DNA of 64,000 nucleotides from Breoghania sp. L-A4 (GCF_003432385.1 NZ_CP031841.1:4135549-4199548), one strand, 5' to 3'. Shown: positions 44,445 to 53,075, counted from the first letter of the stretch. Numbers and translations are program-made. The notes: a model not told the origin generated them from the sequence alone.

Positions 44445-44591
44445 GCCGTCTCCTGTATCAACCAGCCTCATCCCGCATGTCATCCCGGCCGCAGCGGAGA
44501 GCCGGGGCCCCGGCCAGGAACGCCCTGTCGCCAACCCGACGGCGCGGCCCCCGCGACCGCTGCCGCCAGCCCGCGGCCGCCACCGAAATCA

Positions 44592-44703
44592 CCTCTCCCA
44601 TGGGAAGAGGTCGGGCCGCAGGTCCGGGTGAGGGGAACGGGATTTCCCGCATCCCCGAAAGTCAGCATCCCCTCACCCCGGCCCTCTCCCCATGGGAGAG
44701 GGG
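44592..44703. repeat. Composite palindromic repeat element, second copy
   Basis: Same organisation as 38859-39006: a CCTCTCCCATGGGAAGAGG unit, GGTGAGGGGA, then CCCCTCACCCCGG and a CTCTCCCCATGGGAGAGGGG unit in reverse order. Confidence 0.7.
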
Positions 44704-44741
44704 CAGTCACAGGGACGCCGGTCTCCTTCACCAACGCATCC

Positions 44742-44810
44742 TCAATCGATCGCCTTGAGCACCTTGCCCAGCGTGCCGATCAGCTCGTCGATCTGCGCCT
44801 GTTCGCGCAT
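44742..44810 (-). pseudogene. Chimeric 22-codon mini-ORF: cupin start fused to aminotransferase tail
   Basis: Reads MREQAQIDELIGTLGKVL then KAID and a stop. The first five residues and the ribosome site (ACAGGAGACGGT) copy the start of the cupin gene at 44431-44456 (25 of 26 bases). The rest copies the last 18 codons of the aminotransferase at 46159-46215 with three mismatches. The junction is in frame. It is what would remain if a tandem duplicate of the cupin-aminotransferase pair were removed by one deletion. Expression is possible but function is unlikely. Confidence 0.7.
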
Positions 44811-44984
44811 ACCGTCTCCTGTCTCGCCAGCCCCACCTCATATGTCATCCCGGCCGCAGCGCAGCGGAGAGCCGGGACCCAGTAAACGCCTGACCCTGCG
44901 ATGACCCCGAGCCATCGCCACAGCCCGGGGCGGACCAGCGGCAAGAGCCGACAAGCCGTCGGCTACTGGGTCCCTGTGTATTGT

Positions 44985-45138
44985 CGATGTGTCAGAATGG
45001 GTGCGGACGGGAGATCGTTGGGTCCCAGGTTTTGCAGACCGAGAACCGGCACGGATCCCCGCCCGCGCAGACAGATCCAAACCTGAACAGTTGATCGAGG
45101 CCGCCGCAACCGGACCTCGCAGCACAGGGACAGGCGCC
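44985..45138 (+). ncRNA. Candidate bridge RNA region of the IS110 element
   Basis: The left noncoding end of IS110-group elements encodes the bridge RNA that pairs with target and donor DNA. Here the region can fold through GGACGGG with CCCGCCC-like segments, and the internal loop carries TGGGTCCC (45019-45026), which also occurs in the target flank at 44967-44974, as expected of a target guide. RNA expression and exact ends cannot be read from the sequence. Confidence 0.4.
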
Positions 45139-46068
45139 ATGAGGATACACCCTGGCTTCATTGGAATCGATGTTTCCAAGCATCATCTCGATATTTTTGA
45201 TGGGCTTTACGACACCCATCGGCGCGTTGACAACACGGCCGAGGCCATCGAGGCATGGCTCGCAGGCCTTGGTGAGCGTCAGCTCTTCGTCGTCTTCGAG
45301 GCGACGGGCCGCTTTGACCGCACGCTTGCCCGGGCGTTGGCCGGACACGCGCTGCGCTTTGCCCGGGTCAATCCCTCCCGTGCCCGCGACTTTGCCCGCT
45401 CACTCGGCCTCATCGCCAAGACGGATGCCATCGACGCCCGCATGCTCGCCGCCATGGGGCAGTGCCTCGATCCGCAGGCCACGCCGGCGGCCGACGAGGC
45501 GCGTGACCGGCTCTCCGGCGTACACAAGCGCCGCGACCAGTTGGTCGCCATTCGCCAGCAGGAAAAGCTTCGTCTTGCCGAGGCCCATGAGTGCGAGCGG
45601 TCGAGCCTGGAGCGCCACCTTGCCTGGCTGAATGAGGAGATCGCCGCTGTGGAGGCCGAGCGCGCCGCCCTCATCCGGGCCAATGCGACGTTCGCGGGGA
45701 TGGAAAGGCTGCTGCGCTCCATTCCCGGTATCGGCCCGGTCGCCGCCACGACGCTGATCGCGCTGATGCGTGAGCTCGGCACCACATCGCCCAAGGCGAT
45801 CGCGGCGCTTGCGGGTCTTGCGCCCTTCAATGTCGACAGCGGCCGTTTCCGGGGCCACCGCGCGATCAAGGGTGGGCGCAAGCGGGTGCGCGACGCCCTC
45901 TACATGGCCGCCGTCACCGCGGCGCGCTCCAACTCGCGTTTCAAGGCCTATGCCCGGGCCCTGGTCGATCGCGGAAAACCCTTCAAGGTCACCATGATCG
46001 CGCTGGCCAGAAAAATCCTCGTCACCGCAAACGCCATCCTAAGAGACGGTGTCCCGTTCCACGCATGA
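45139..46068 (+). CDS. IS110 family transposase (RuvC-like DEDD recombinase)
   Basis: 309 residues from ATG 45139 behind AGGGACAGG; the frame extends left into noncoding IS sequence. The N-terminal RuvC-like domain shows the DEDD set: Asp11 in IGIDVSKHH, Glu54 in VVFEATGRF, and Asp96/Asp99 in TDAIDA. The C-terminal transposase_20 domain has IPGIGPVAATTLIALM and the likely catalytic Ser234 in LAPFNVDSGRFRG. The gene is full length with no visible damage, so the element may be active. Confidence 0.93.
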   Translation: MRIHPGFIGIDVSKHHLDIFDGLYDTHRRVDNTAEAIEAWLAGLGERQLFVVFEATGRFDRTLARALAGHALRFARVNPSRARDFARSLGLIAKTDAIDARMLAAMGQCLDPQATPAADEARDRLSGVHKRRDQLVAIRQQEKLRLAEAHECERSSLERHLAWLNEEIAAVEAERAALIRANATFAGMERLLRSIPGIGPVAATTLIALMRELGTTSPKAIAALAGLAPFNVDSGRFRGHRAIKGGRKRVRDALYMAAVTAARSNSRFKAYARALVDRGKPFKVTMIALARKILVTANAILRDGVPFHA

Positions 46069-46158
46069 CACACTCAACAACACAGTTGCCGGGTCTCGCG
46101 TTGCTCGCCCGGGATGACATCGATTAACTCTCCCGCTCCCCGTCTACCAAAAAGACCC

Positions 46159-47496
46159 TCAGTCGATCGCCTTGAGCACCTTGCCCAGCGTGACGATCAG
46201 TTCGTCGATCTGCGCCTTCGAGATGATCAGCGGCGGCGACAGGGCGATGATGTCGCCGGTGGTGCGGATCAGCAGGCCTTCCTCATAGGCTTTCAGGAAC
46301 GCCGAGAACGCCCGTTTGGTCGGGCTGCCCGCAATCGGCTCCAGCTCGACGGCGCCGATCAGCCCGATGTTGCGCACGTCGATCACATGCGGATGATCCT
46401 TGAGCGAATGCAGCGCGTCGGCCCAGTAGTCCGCCAGATCCGCGCCGCGCGTCAAAAGCCCCTCGTCCTCGTAGGTGTCCAGCGTGCCCAGCGCCGCGGC
46501 GCAGGCCACCGGATTGCCGGAATAGGTGTAGCCGTGGAAGAACTCGATCATGTGCTCGGGCCCCTGCATGAAGGCCTCGTAGATCGTGTTGGCGACGAAG
46601 ACCGCGCCCATGGGGATGACGCCGCTGGTCAAGCCCTTGGCGGTGGTCACCATGTCCGGCACCACATCGAAATAATCGACCGCGAACGGCGTGCCGAGGC
46701 GGCCGAACCCGGTGATGACCTCATCAAAAATCAGCAGGATGCCGTGCTGGTCGCAGATCTCGCGCAGCCGCTTGAGATAGCCCTTGGGCGGGATCAGGAC
46801 GCCGGTGGAGCCGGCCACCGGCTCGACGATGACGGCGGCGATGGTCGAGGGATCGTGCAGTTGCACCAGCCGGATCAGGTCCTCGGCGTATTCCGCGCCG
46901 TTCTCCGGCTCGCCGCGGGTAAAGGCGTTACGCTCCAGATCGTGGGTATGGCGGATGTGGTCGACGCCGGTCAGCATGGTGCCGAACATCTTGCGGTTGC
47001 CGGAAATGCCGCCCACCGAGATGCCGCCGAAATTGACGCCGTGGTAGCCGCGCTCGCGGCCGATCAGCCTAAAGCGCGCGCCGTCGCCCCTGGCGCGATG
47101 ATAGGCGATGGCGGTCTTCAGCGCCGTCTCGACGGATTCAGAACCGGAGTTGGTGAAGAACACATGGTCGAGCGGCGAGGGCAGCATCGCCGACAGCCGG
47201 GCCGCCAGCTCGAAGGCCTTGGGATGGCCCATCTGGAAGGCCGGCGCGTAGTCGAGCTCGGCCACCTGCTTCTGAACCGCCTCGACGATCTTCGGGCGGC
47301 CATGGCCGGCGTTGCAGCACCACAGCCCGGCGGTGCCGTCGAGCACCTGGCGTCCGTCGGCCGTCGTGTAATGCATGTCCTTGGCGGCCACGAACAGCCG
47401 CGGGTCCTGCTTGAACTGCCGGTTCGCCGTGAACGGCATCCAGAAGGCTTCGAGATTGTTGGTCTCCAAAGAGGCCGGTTTCGCAGACTGAGACAT
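46159..47496 (-). CDS. Class III aminotransferase, beta-alanine/omega-amino acid:pyruvate type
   Basis: 445 residues. PLP-binding features are complete: NSGSESVETALK for phosphate binding, YHGVNFGGIS, the Asp in LIFDEVITGFGRLG and the Schiff-base lysine in TTAKGLTSG. The N-terminal FWMPFTANRQFKQDPRLFVAAKDMHY is characteristic of omega-amino acid:pyruvate aminotransferases. In this locus it would convert beta-alanine or beta-aminoisobutyrate plus pyruvate to a semialdehyde plus alanine, the last step visible here. It is divergent from two RutR-like regulators with a RutR-type box between. Confidence 0.9.
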   Translation of the reverse strand: MSQSAKPASLETNNLEAFWMPFTANRQFKQDPRLFVAAKDMHYTTADGRQVLDGTAGLWCCNAGHGRPKIVEAVQKQVAELDYAPAFQMGHPKAFELAARLSAMLPSPLDHVFFTNSGSESVETALKTAIAYHRARGDGARFRLIGRERGYHGVNFGGISVGGISGNRKMFGTMLTGVDHIRHTHDLERNAFTRGEPENGAEYAEDLIRLVQLHDPSTIAAVIVEPVAGSTGVLIPPKGYLKRLREICDQHGILLIFDEVITGFGRLGTPFAVDYFDVVPDMVTTAKGLTSGVIPMGAVFVANTIYEAFMQGPEHMIEFFHGYTYSGNPVACAAALGTLDTYEDEGLLTRGADLADYWADALHSLKDHPHVIDVRNIGLIGAVELEPIAGSPTKRAFSAFLKAYEEGLLIRTTGDIIALSPPLIISKAQIDELIVTLGKVLKAID

Positions 47497-47847
47497 GCAT
47501 CCTCCCGCGGCACACGGCGTCTTGCCGGTGCGAACGTCGTTTTTCCCGCCGTTTGCGCGAGGCGATCATCACCGTCGCGCGCGGCTCATTCATTGTATGG
47601 GTCACCCGCCTGGCGAGCATCGCGGATCAAGCGTCGCAAATCCATGCTCCCATGCAAGCCCCATTGGCCGCTTGCAGGATTGTTCCCATTTCCCGTGCGC
47701 GGCCGGCTCCCGTGTCGCGTCCGTTCAAAATCGTACACACGCGCCCATCCGGTGTATCCATAGGAAGGACGGTGTCGTTCGCGCGGCGAATTCTGAGTTC
47801 TTGCTTCACCGTCCGCCGCTTGTTACCAGTTGATCAGCGATTAAAGC

Positions 47848-47861
47848 TGACCAAATGGTCA
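47848..47861. promoter_or_regulatory. RutR-type operator between the aminotransferase and regulator genes
   Basis: TGACCAAATGGTCA is an exact inverted repeat of TGACCA around two bases, matching the known E. coli RutR site TTGACCA-NN-TGGTCAA. A second, weaker match (CGACCAGCCGGTCA) follows at 47881-47894. The 342-441-base divergent region otherwise holds no gene. Confidence 0.75.
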
Positions 47862-47871
47862 AGTTCACGAT

Positions 47872-48576
47872 ATGAATGCCCGACCAGCCGGTCAAGGCCA
47901 ATTTTTGCCCACCGAGGCGGAAAAACGATCACAGCGAATGGCGCAGAAAACACGGCAAAAATCGGCAGCGCGCGCAGAAAATGAGCGGCTCATCCTGGAA
48001 GCGGCGGAAACGGTGTTCGCGGAATACGGATACAAGGGCGCGACGACCGCGATGATCGCCGGGCGCGCGGGCCTGCCGAAAGCCAATCTGCACTATTATT
48101 TTCCCACCAAGGAGGCGCTGTATCGCCGGGTTGTGGAGGATATTTTCAACGTCTGGCTGGCGGCCGCCGACACCTTCGACGACTGCGACGATCCGGTCGA
48201 GGCGCTGACGCGCTACATTTCCATCAAGATGGACATTTCCCGCCAGCACCCGATGGGCTCCAAGGTCTGGGCGAATGAAATCCTGCACCGCGCGCCGGTG
48301 ATCCAGGACTATCTGGAGACCACGCTGCGCGAATGGACCGCGAGCCGCGTGGCGATCATCAGGCGCTGGATCGATCAGGGCAGGATCCAGCCGGTGAACC
48401 CGGACTATCTGCTGTACATGATCTGGGCCACCACACAGCACTATGCCGACTTCAACCACCAGATCGACACGCTGAACGGCGGCAAACCCTTGAGCGACGC
48501 GCAATTCGAGGAGGCCAAGCAGACCGTGATCTCGACCATTCTGACGGGCATCGGCGCCAGGCGCACGCACCCATGA
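47872..48576 (+). CDS. TetR family regulator, RutR-like (first of two)
   Basis: 234 residues from ATG 47872, or 212 from ATG 47938, which would leave both operator matches upstream; neither start has a strong ribosome site. The HTH is AAETVFAEYGYKGATTAMIAGRAGLPKANLHYYFPTKEALYR. The ligand domain has MDISRQHPMGSKVWANEILHRAPVIQDYL and DYLLYMIWATTQHYADFNHQI, both RutR-like. It differs from its neighbour in the domain core, so the two may respond to different pyrimidine pathway compounds or form heterodimers. Confidence 0.82.
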   Translation: MNARPAGQGQFLPTEAEKRSQRMAQKTRQKSAARAENERLILEAAETVFAEYGYKGATTAMIAGRAGLPKANLHYYFPTKEALYRRVVEDIFNVWLAAADTFDDCDDPVEALTRYISIKMDISRQHPMGSKVWANEILHRAPVIQDYLETTLREWTASRVAIIRRWIDQGRIQPVNPDYLLYMIWATTQHYADFNHQIDTLNGGKPLSDAQFEEAKQTVISTILTGIGARRTHP

Positions 48577-49241
48577 GCGAGGGCAAGGCGCCCGCGCCAC
48601 GGACAGCGAAAACGGCCGGGAACGGGGCGAAGCCGGCCACGCGCATCCAGACGCAGAACCGCGAGAAAATCCTTGAGGCGGCGCTGGAGGTGTTTTCCAG
48701 CTACGGCTACCGCGGCTCGACCATCGAGCAGATCGCAAGCGCGGCAGCCATGTCAAAATCCAACCTGCTCTACTATTTCCGCTCCAAGAAGCTGATCTAC
48801 ACGGCCGTGCTCGAACATATTCTCGACGAATGGCTGGCGCCGCTGCGCACGCTGGAGGTCGACGGCGATCCGGCGGAGGAAATCAGCGCCTATATCGCGC
48901 GCAAGCTGGAACTCTCGGCCAGCAATCCCAAGGCCTCACGGCTGTTCGCTGGCGAGATTCTGCAGGGCGCGCCGATGATCGGCGGATTCCTCAAGGGCCC
49001 GCTGAAGGATCTGATGGACGCCAAGGCCAAGGTGATCAACGCCTGGGCCGAGCAGGGCCGCATCCGGCCCGTCGATCCGCATCATCTGATTTTCATGATC
49101 TGGGCGACGACCCAGCATTACGCCGATTTCGACATCCAGATCCGCGCGCTCACCGGCACCGGTGTTGACGATCCCGCCTTCGAGAGCACCGCCAAGGAAA
49201 CCGTTACGCGGATGATCCTGGAAGGTCTGCTGCCGCGTTGA
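48573..49241 (+). CDS. rutR: TetR family regulator of pyrimidine catabolism, RutR
   Basis: 222 residues; its ATG overlaps the stop of the first regulator (ATGA). The HTH is ALEVFSSYGYRGSTIEQIASAAAMSKSNLLYYFRSKKLIY, and the ligand domain follows E. coli RutR closely (LDEWLAPL, LSASNPKASRLFAGEILQGAPMI, DPHHLIFMIWATTQHYADF). RutR binds uracil or thymine and releases its operators. Two candidate boxes in this window, before the regulator pair and before the dehydrogenase operon, fit local control. Confidence 0.88.
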   Translation: MSEGKAPAPRTAKTAGNGAKPATRIQTQNREKILEAALEVFSSYGYRGSTIEQIASAAAMSKSNLLYYFRSKKLIYTAVLEHILDEWLAPLRTLEVDGDPAEEISAYIARKLELSASNPKASRLFAGEILQGAPMIGGFLKGPLKDLMDAKAKVINAWAEQGRIRPVDPHHLIFMIWATTQHYADFDIQIRALTGTGVDDPAFESTAKETVTRMILEGLLPR

Positions 49242-49250
49242 GGCGCATGC

Positions 49251-49727
49251 CTATCTGGCAGGCGGCACGCCACCGAAAGACTCCGGATTGCGCGTGTATC
49301 CCGGACCGATGGTCAACGGCACCTTGGGCAGCACGCTCTGGTCGACCGTCGATGTGAACGCGCGGACATGCTCCTCCAGCAGCGTTCCGGCCGCATCGCG
49401 CAAACGCAGTGTCACGCCGTAGGGCCGGTCCGCCTGGACGCCGTGCAAGGGCGGCGAGGTCAGCATGTACCGCCGCTGCGGCGCCACCGGCGTGCGGGTG
49501 ACGCGCAAGGCTTCGCCGCCTTGCGGGTTCTCGAATTCCCCCTCCAGAACCGCGCCCTCGGGCAGCGCGCGCAAGGGTTCCGCCACGACGTTGCAGGTGG
49601 CTTCGGCAATGCGGTAGTTGAACACGAATCCGCCGCCCGCGATCTTCAGATAAGGCGTGTCACCGGAATCGCATCCCGCCAGCACCAACGCCGCCAGGAC
49701 CAGTCCCCACGCCACTCGGATCGTCAT
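49251..49727 (-). CDS. Hypothetical lipoprotein
   Basis: 158 residues from ATG 49727. The N-terminus MTIRVAWGLVLAALVLAGC has a proper lipobox (LAGC), so the mature protein is a lipid-anchored periplasmic protein starting at Cys. The rest is mostly beta-type (YLKIAGGGFVFNYRIAEATCNVV, YMLTSPPLHGVQADRPYGVTLRLRD). I recognise no domain. It converges on rutR and is divergent from the LivH-like permease. Confidence 0.7.
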   Translation of the reverse strand: MTIRVAWGLVLAALVLAGCDSGDTPYLKIAGGGFVFNYRIAEATCNVVAEPLRALPEGAVLEGEFENPQGGEALRVTRTPVAPQRRYMLTSPPLHGVQADRPYGVTLRLRDAAGTLLEEHVRAFTSTVDQSVLPKVPLTIGPGYTRNPESFGGVPPAR

Positions 49728-49830
49728 CGCCCCGCACCATTTTCCGCTATCCGCTTGCCACAATGAGCGGGTGCGATCTAAGTGGCAAGCGGCTCCGGCC
49801 GTCACGTCCGTCGTCCATCCCGGGTGTCCC

Positions 49831-50742
49831 ATGTCCCTCGGCTACCTCCTGCAGCAGATCCTGAACACCCTCCAGGTGGCCGGCTTCTATGCGCTGCTGG
49901 CGGTCGCCTACATCCTGCTGCATGGCGTCACCGGGCGCATCAACCTGGCGTTTGGCGCGATGGCCATGTGGGGAGGGTCCATGACCATCGCCGGGTTCGG
50001 GCTGGCCGGCATCCTCCTGCCCTATGCCACCGCGATTCCCCTCGTCTTCGCGCTCGGCTACGGGCTCGCCGCTTCCGTGCTTCTGGGCCTGGTCCTCGCC
50101 GCCATCGTCGTCAAGCCGCTGGCGAACAGCCGCGGGCTCGCCATGCTGATCGCCACCATCGGCGTCGCCATCGTGCTCGAGGAGACGGTGCGGCTGGCGA
50201 GCCTGTCGCGCGAGCTGTGGATGGAGCCGGTGCTGGCCGACCCGGTCCTGCTGCTTGGCGGCGAGGATTTTGCGGTCCTGATCACCCCGATGCGGCTGAT
50301 CGTGCTGGCCGCCTGCGCCGCGCTTACCGGCGGACTGCTGGCACTGCTGCGCCTCTCCGCGTTCGGCAGGGCATGGCGGGCGGTGAGCGAGGACGCGGCC
50401 ATGGCGCGGCTTCTTGGCATCAATACAGGCGCCACCATCACGGCCACATTGGCCCTGTCGGCGCTGCTGGCCGGCTCCGCGGGCGCGCTGATGGCGGTGC
50501 TCTACGGCAATTCAAGCTTTTCCGGCGGCATGATCATCGGGCTCAAGGCGCTCTATGTGGTGATCCTGGGCGGCTTCGCCGCGCCCGGCGGCGCGGTACT
50601 CGGCGCGCTGGCGCTGGCGGGGTTCGAAACAGCCTGGACGGTTCTCGTCTCCGCGACGTACCGCGATGTCGCCAGTTTCGCCGCCATGACTGCACTGCTG
50701 ATGGCGCGTCCGACCGGGCTTCTGGCCGATCCGCTGCGATAG
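49831..50742 (+). CDS. LivH-like branched-chain amino acid ABC permease, orphan
   Basis: 303 residues from ATG 49831; a longer open leader overlaps the divergent lipoprotein gene and is unlikely. Eight or more hydrophobic segments and the stretch RAWRAVSEDAAMARLLGINTG, the LivH coupling loop, define the family. No LivM, ATPase or binding protein is nearby: the neighbours are a lipoprotein, a LysR regulator and a small protein. It either uses components encoded elsewhere or is a remnant of a larger system. Confidence 0.82.
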   Translation: MSLGYLLQQILNTLQVAGFYALLAVAYILLHGVTGRINLAFGAMAMWGGSMTIAGFGLAGILLPYATAIPLVFALGYGLAASVLLGLVLAAIVVKPLANSRGLAMLIATIGVAIVLEETVRLASLSRELWMEPVLADPVLLLGGEDFAVLITPMRLIVLAACAALTGGLLALLRLSAFGRAWRAVSEDAAMARLLGINTGATITATLALSALLAGSAGALMAVLYGNSSFSGGMIIGLKALYVVILGGFAAPGGAVLGALALAGFETAWTVLVSATYRDVASFAAMTALLMARPTGLLADPLR

Positions 50743-50755
50743 GCTGGGCGCGCCC

Positions 50756-51688
50756 TCAGCCTCCCGATGGATCCGACGCACGATAGGCGTCCTGCACCCG
50801 CAGCACGGTGGCTCGGAACGCCTTGACCAGTTCCGACGGCTCCAGCCGCCGCGTGCCGAGCACCACGGTGGAGACCGGTCCCATGCCGCCCTCGATGCGC
50901 ACATAACGCACGCCGGGCATGCGGCTCCCGCGGACGGAGCGCGGGACGATGGAAACGCCCAGCCCGGTGGATACGAGATCGATCGCACCGGTCAGGTTCG
51001 GAGCCTCCTGCACCACGTCAAACGGCAGCGCGGCGTTGGCGAAGGCGCTTTGGATCTCGTTGTAGAGAACCGGCTCGGTCGACCGCCGGTAGAGAATAAG
51101 CGGCAGGCGCGACAGGGCGCTCAGCGTGATCGTGTCGCCGGCAATGCCGTAGGCTTCGGCGAGCGTCTCCGGCACGACCGCGATCATCGCCTCCTCAACC
51201 AGTTCCTCGAACCGTAGCGACGCGTCGGTCTTTCGCATGCGCTGGACGAAGGCGACATCGATCATCCTGGCCGCCAGACCCGCCTGCAGTTCGACCGAGC
51301 CGTCGCCGCGGATCGAGATGGTCACCTCGGGACGCTCCTGGCGGAACCGGCCGATCGCCTGTTTGGCAAGCGGATGCGTCAGGGTCGATCCGGTGACCCC
51401 GACCACCAGATGCCCCGCCGTGCCGCGGTCGATCTTCCTGGTTTTCTCAACCGCATCGCGCATCAGGTCGACGATCCGGCAAGCGTCGTCGTAGAGCGAA
51501 ATCGCGGCCGGCGTCGGTTCCACGCCGCGCGGCACACGATGGAACAGGCGCACGCCGAGCGACGTCTCCAAGGCCTTGATCTGCGTGCTCAATGGCGGTT
51601 GCTGCATGGACAGGCGTTCGGCCGCCCGCGTGATGTGGCGCTCCTCGAAAACGGCCATGAAATAGCGCAGCTGCCGCAGGTCCATCAT
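50756..51688 (-). CDS. LysR family transcriptional regulator
   Basis: About 310 residues. The HTH is at residues 1-62 (LRQLRYFMAVFEERHITRAAERLSMQQPPLSTQIKALETSLG) and the two-lobed effector domain follows (VVGVTGSTLTHPLAKQAIGRFRQERPEVTISI). It is divergent from the 90-residue protein at 51781 across about 90 bases and likely regulates that gene and itself; a longer relation to the glutaminase next to it is possible. Confidence 0.88.
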   Translation of the reverse strand: MMDLRQLRYFMAVFEERHITRAAERLSMQQPPLSTQIKALETSLGVRLFHRVPRGVEPTPAAISLYDDACRIVDLMRDAVEKTRKIDRGTAGHLVVGVTGSTLTHPLAKQAIGRFRQERPEVTISIRGDGSVELQAGLAARMIDVAFVQRMRKTDASLRFEELVEEAMIAVVPETLAEAYGIAGDTITLSALSRLPLILYRRSTEPVLYNEIQSAFANAALPFDVVQEAPNLTGAIDLVSTGLGVSIVPRSVRGSRMPGVRYVRIEGGMGPVSTVVLGTRRLEPSELVKAFRATVLRVQDAYRASDPSGG

Positions 51689-51780
51689 ATCCAAAACATA
51701 TGAAGATTGTATCGAGACTCGTATAGCAAGTATGCAATGACAGCGCTAGCCTGAGTGGGGAATGAAACGGGAGACTGCTC

Positions 51781-52053
51781 ATGCGCCAGCAAGAAGCCTC
51801 ATGCGGCCCCGGCGGAATGCCGGACCTCCGCACCCTGCCGTTTCCCGAGAACCTCGGTTTCGATGATACGGTCCGGGTCGAGGTCGCCGAGTGCCTGGTC
51901 ATCGGCCGCGCGGAACTGATGGCCGCCCGCGCCAAGATCCGGCACGCGCTGGACGGTGACGACCGGCCGGACGCCGAGACGCGCCGATGGCTCGTCAAGC
52001 ACCTGACGCTGGTGGAGAACGCCCTGAGCGCCGTACGTCAATCGGAAATCTGA
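51781..52053 (+). CDS. Hypothetical protein, 90 residues
   Basis: Starts at ATG 51781 with GGGAG 11 bases upstream. Polar, mostly helical, with conserved-looking AECLVIGRAELMAARAKIRHALDGDD and RRWLVKHLTLVENALSAV. No domain recognised. It is divergent from the LysR regulator and ends 10 bases before the convergent glutaminase gene. Confidence 0.65.
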   Translation: MRQQEASCGPGGMPDLRTLPFPENLGFDDTVRVEVAECLVIGRAELMAARAKIRHALDGDDRPDAETRRWLVKHLTLVENALSAVRQSEI

Positions 52054-52063
52054 GCGCCACGCC

Positions 52064-53026
52064 TCAGCCGAACACCGACCAGTGCATGCGCCGGGCGAGC
52101 ATTTCCAGAGCCTCGGTGCCCAGCCGCGAATTGCCGACCGGGTCGAGCCCCGGCGACCAAACCGCGACCGAGGCGATTCCCGGCACAACCGCGATGATGC
52201 CGCCGCCCACCCCGCTCTTGCCGGGAAGACCGACGCGGAAGGCGAACTCTCCCGAGCCGTCGTAGTGCCCGCAGGTCAGCATCAGGGCGTTGATGCGCCG
52301 GGCGCGCTCCACCGAGATCACCGAATGACCGGTGTCGGGATTGCGCCCCAGAAACGCCAGATAGCGCGTGGCCGAAGCCAGTTGGCGGCAGCTCATGGCG
52401 ATGGCGCAATGATGAAAATACACGCCCAGAACATGCGCCACCGGATTGTCCAGCACGCCGAAGGATTTCATGTAGTTGGCGAGCGCAGCGTTGCGGTAGC
52501 CGGTCTGCTTCTCCGACGCGGCCACGGCCTCGTCGATGCCGATGCCGTCGTCGCCGGTGATGAAATGCAAAAACCGCAGGATCTCGCCCAGCGCCTCGCG
52601 CGGCTGGTGGCCGGACAGGATCGTGTCGGTGACCACAAGCGCGCCGGCGTTGATGAACGGATTGCGCGGCCGCCCCTGCTCCTGCTCGAGCTGGACGATG
52701 GAGTTGAACGCGTTGCCCGAGGGCTCGCGCCCGACGCTGCGCCACAGCCCGTCTCCGACCTTGCCGAGCGCCAGCGTCAGCGTGAAGACCTTGGACACGC
52801 TCTGGATGGAGAACGGTTCGTCGCAGTCGCCTGCCGCGATCTGCGTACCGTCGGCCAACATCACCGCGATGCCGAAGCGCGCGGGATCGACGCAGGCCAG
52901 TTCGGGAATGTAATGCGCCACCGTCCCACGCTCGGAGCGCCCGGCCATCTCCTGCGCGATCTCGCTCACGACGGTTCTCAGGTCAGTCACGCGGCATGTC
53001 TCCAACAGCGGGTGCGGCGGCACCAT
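52064..53026 (-). CDS. glsA: Glutaminase (GlsA type)
   Basis: 320 residues from ATG 53026; a TTG 24 bases upstream is the alternative. The serine-dependent beta-lactamase-like fold is shown by the Ser-x-x-Lys pair in [21 protein letters not shown], and [21 protein letters not shown] near the end. It hydrolyses L-glutamine to glutamate and ammonia. It lies downstream of the dehydrogenase operon on the same strand, after the DMT transporter, so it may be expressed with it, but a link to pyrimidine use is unproven. Confidence 0.92.
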   Translation of the reverse strand: MVPPHPLLETCRVTDLRTVVSEIAQEMAGRSERGTVAHYIPELACVDPARFGIAVMLADGTQIAAGDCDEPFSIQSVSKVFTLTLALGKVGDGLWRSVGREPSGNAFNSIVQLEQEQGRPRNPFINAGALVVTDTILSGHQPREALGEILRFLHFITGDDGIGIDEAVAASEKQTGYRNAALANYMKSFGVLDNPVAHVLGVYFHHCAIAMSCRQLASATRYLAFLGRNPDTGHSVISVERARRINALMLTCGHYDGSGEFAFRVGLPGKSGVGGGIIAVVPGIASVAVWSPGLDPVGNSRLGTEALEMLARRMHWSVFG

Positions 53027-53075
53027 GAGTGTTTCATGCGCGCGGGGCAAGTCGCCCGTCCTCGCGTCTGAAAGC

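Larger units (their letters stand above)
44975..46089 (+). mobile_element. IS110-family insertion sequence inside a genomic repeat
   Basis: About 1.1 kb. Left of 44975 is ACTGGGTCCC and right of 46089 is CGGGTCTCGCGTTGCTCGCC then CGGGATGACA; joined, they rebuild the repeat unit seen at 42343-42383 and, reversed, at 44840-44882. The element therefore starts and ends where the repeat is interrupted. There are no long inverted repeats; CTGTGT and ACACAG occur near the ends. A single transposase gene and a noncoding left end of about 160 bases fit the IS110 subgroup. Boundaries are good to a few bases. Confidence 0.75.

Noticed and set aside
44989-45138. N-terminal extension of the transposase frame
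   Set aside because: Codes for a low-quality leader in the noncoding end of the IS; ATG 45139 has a ribosome site and the family N-terminus.
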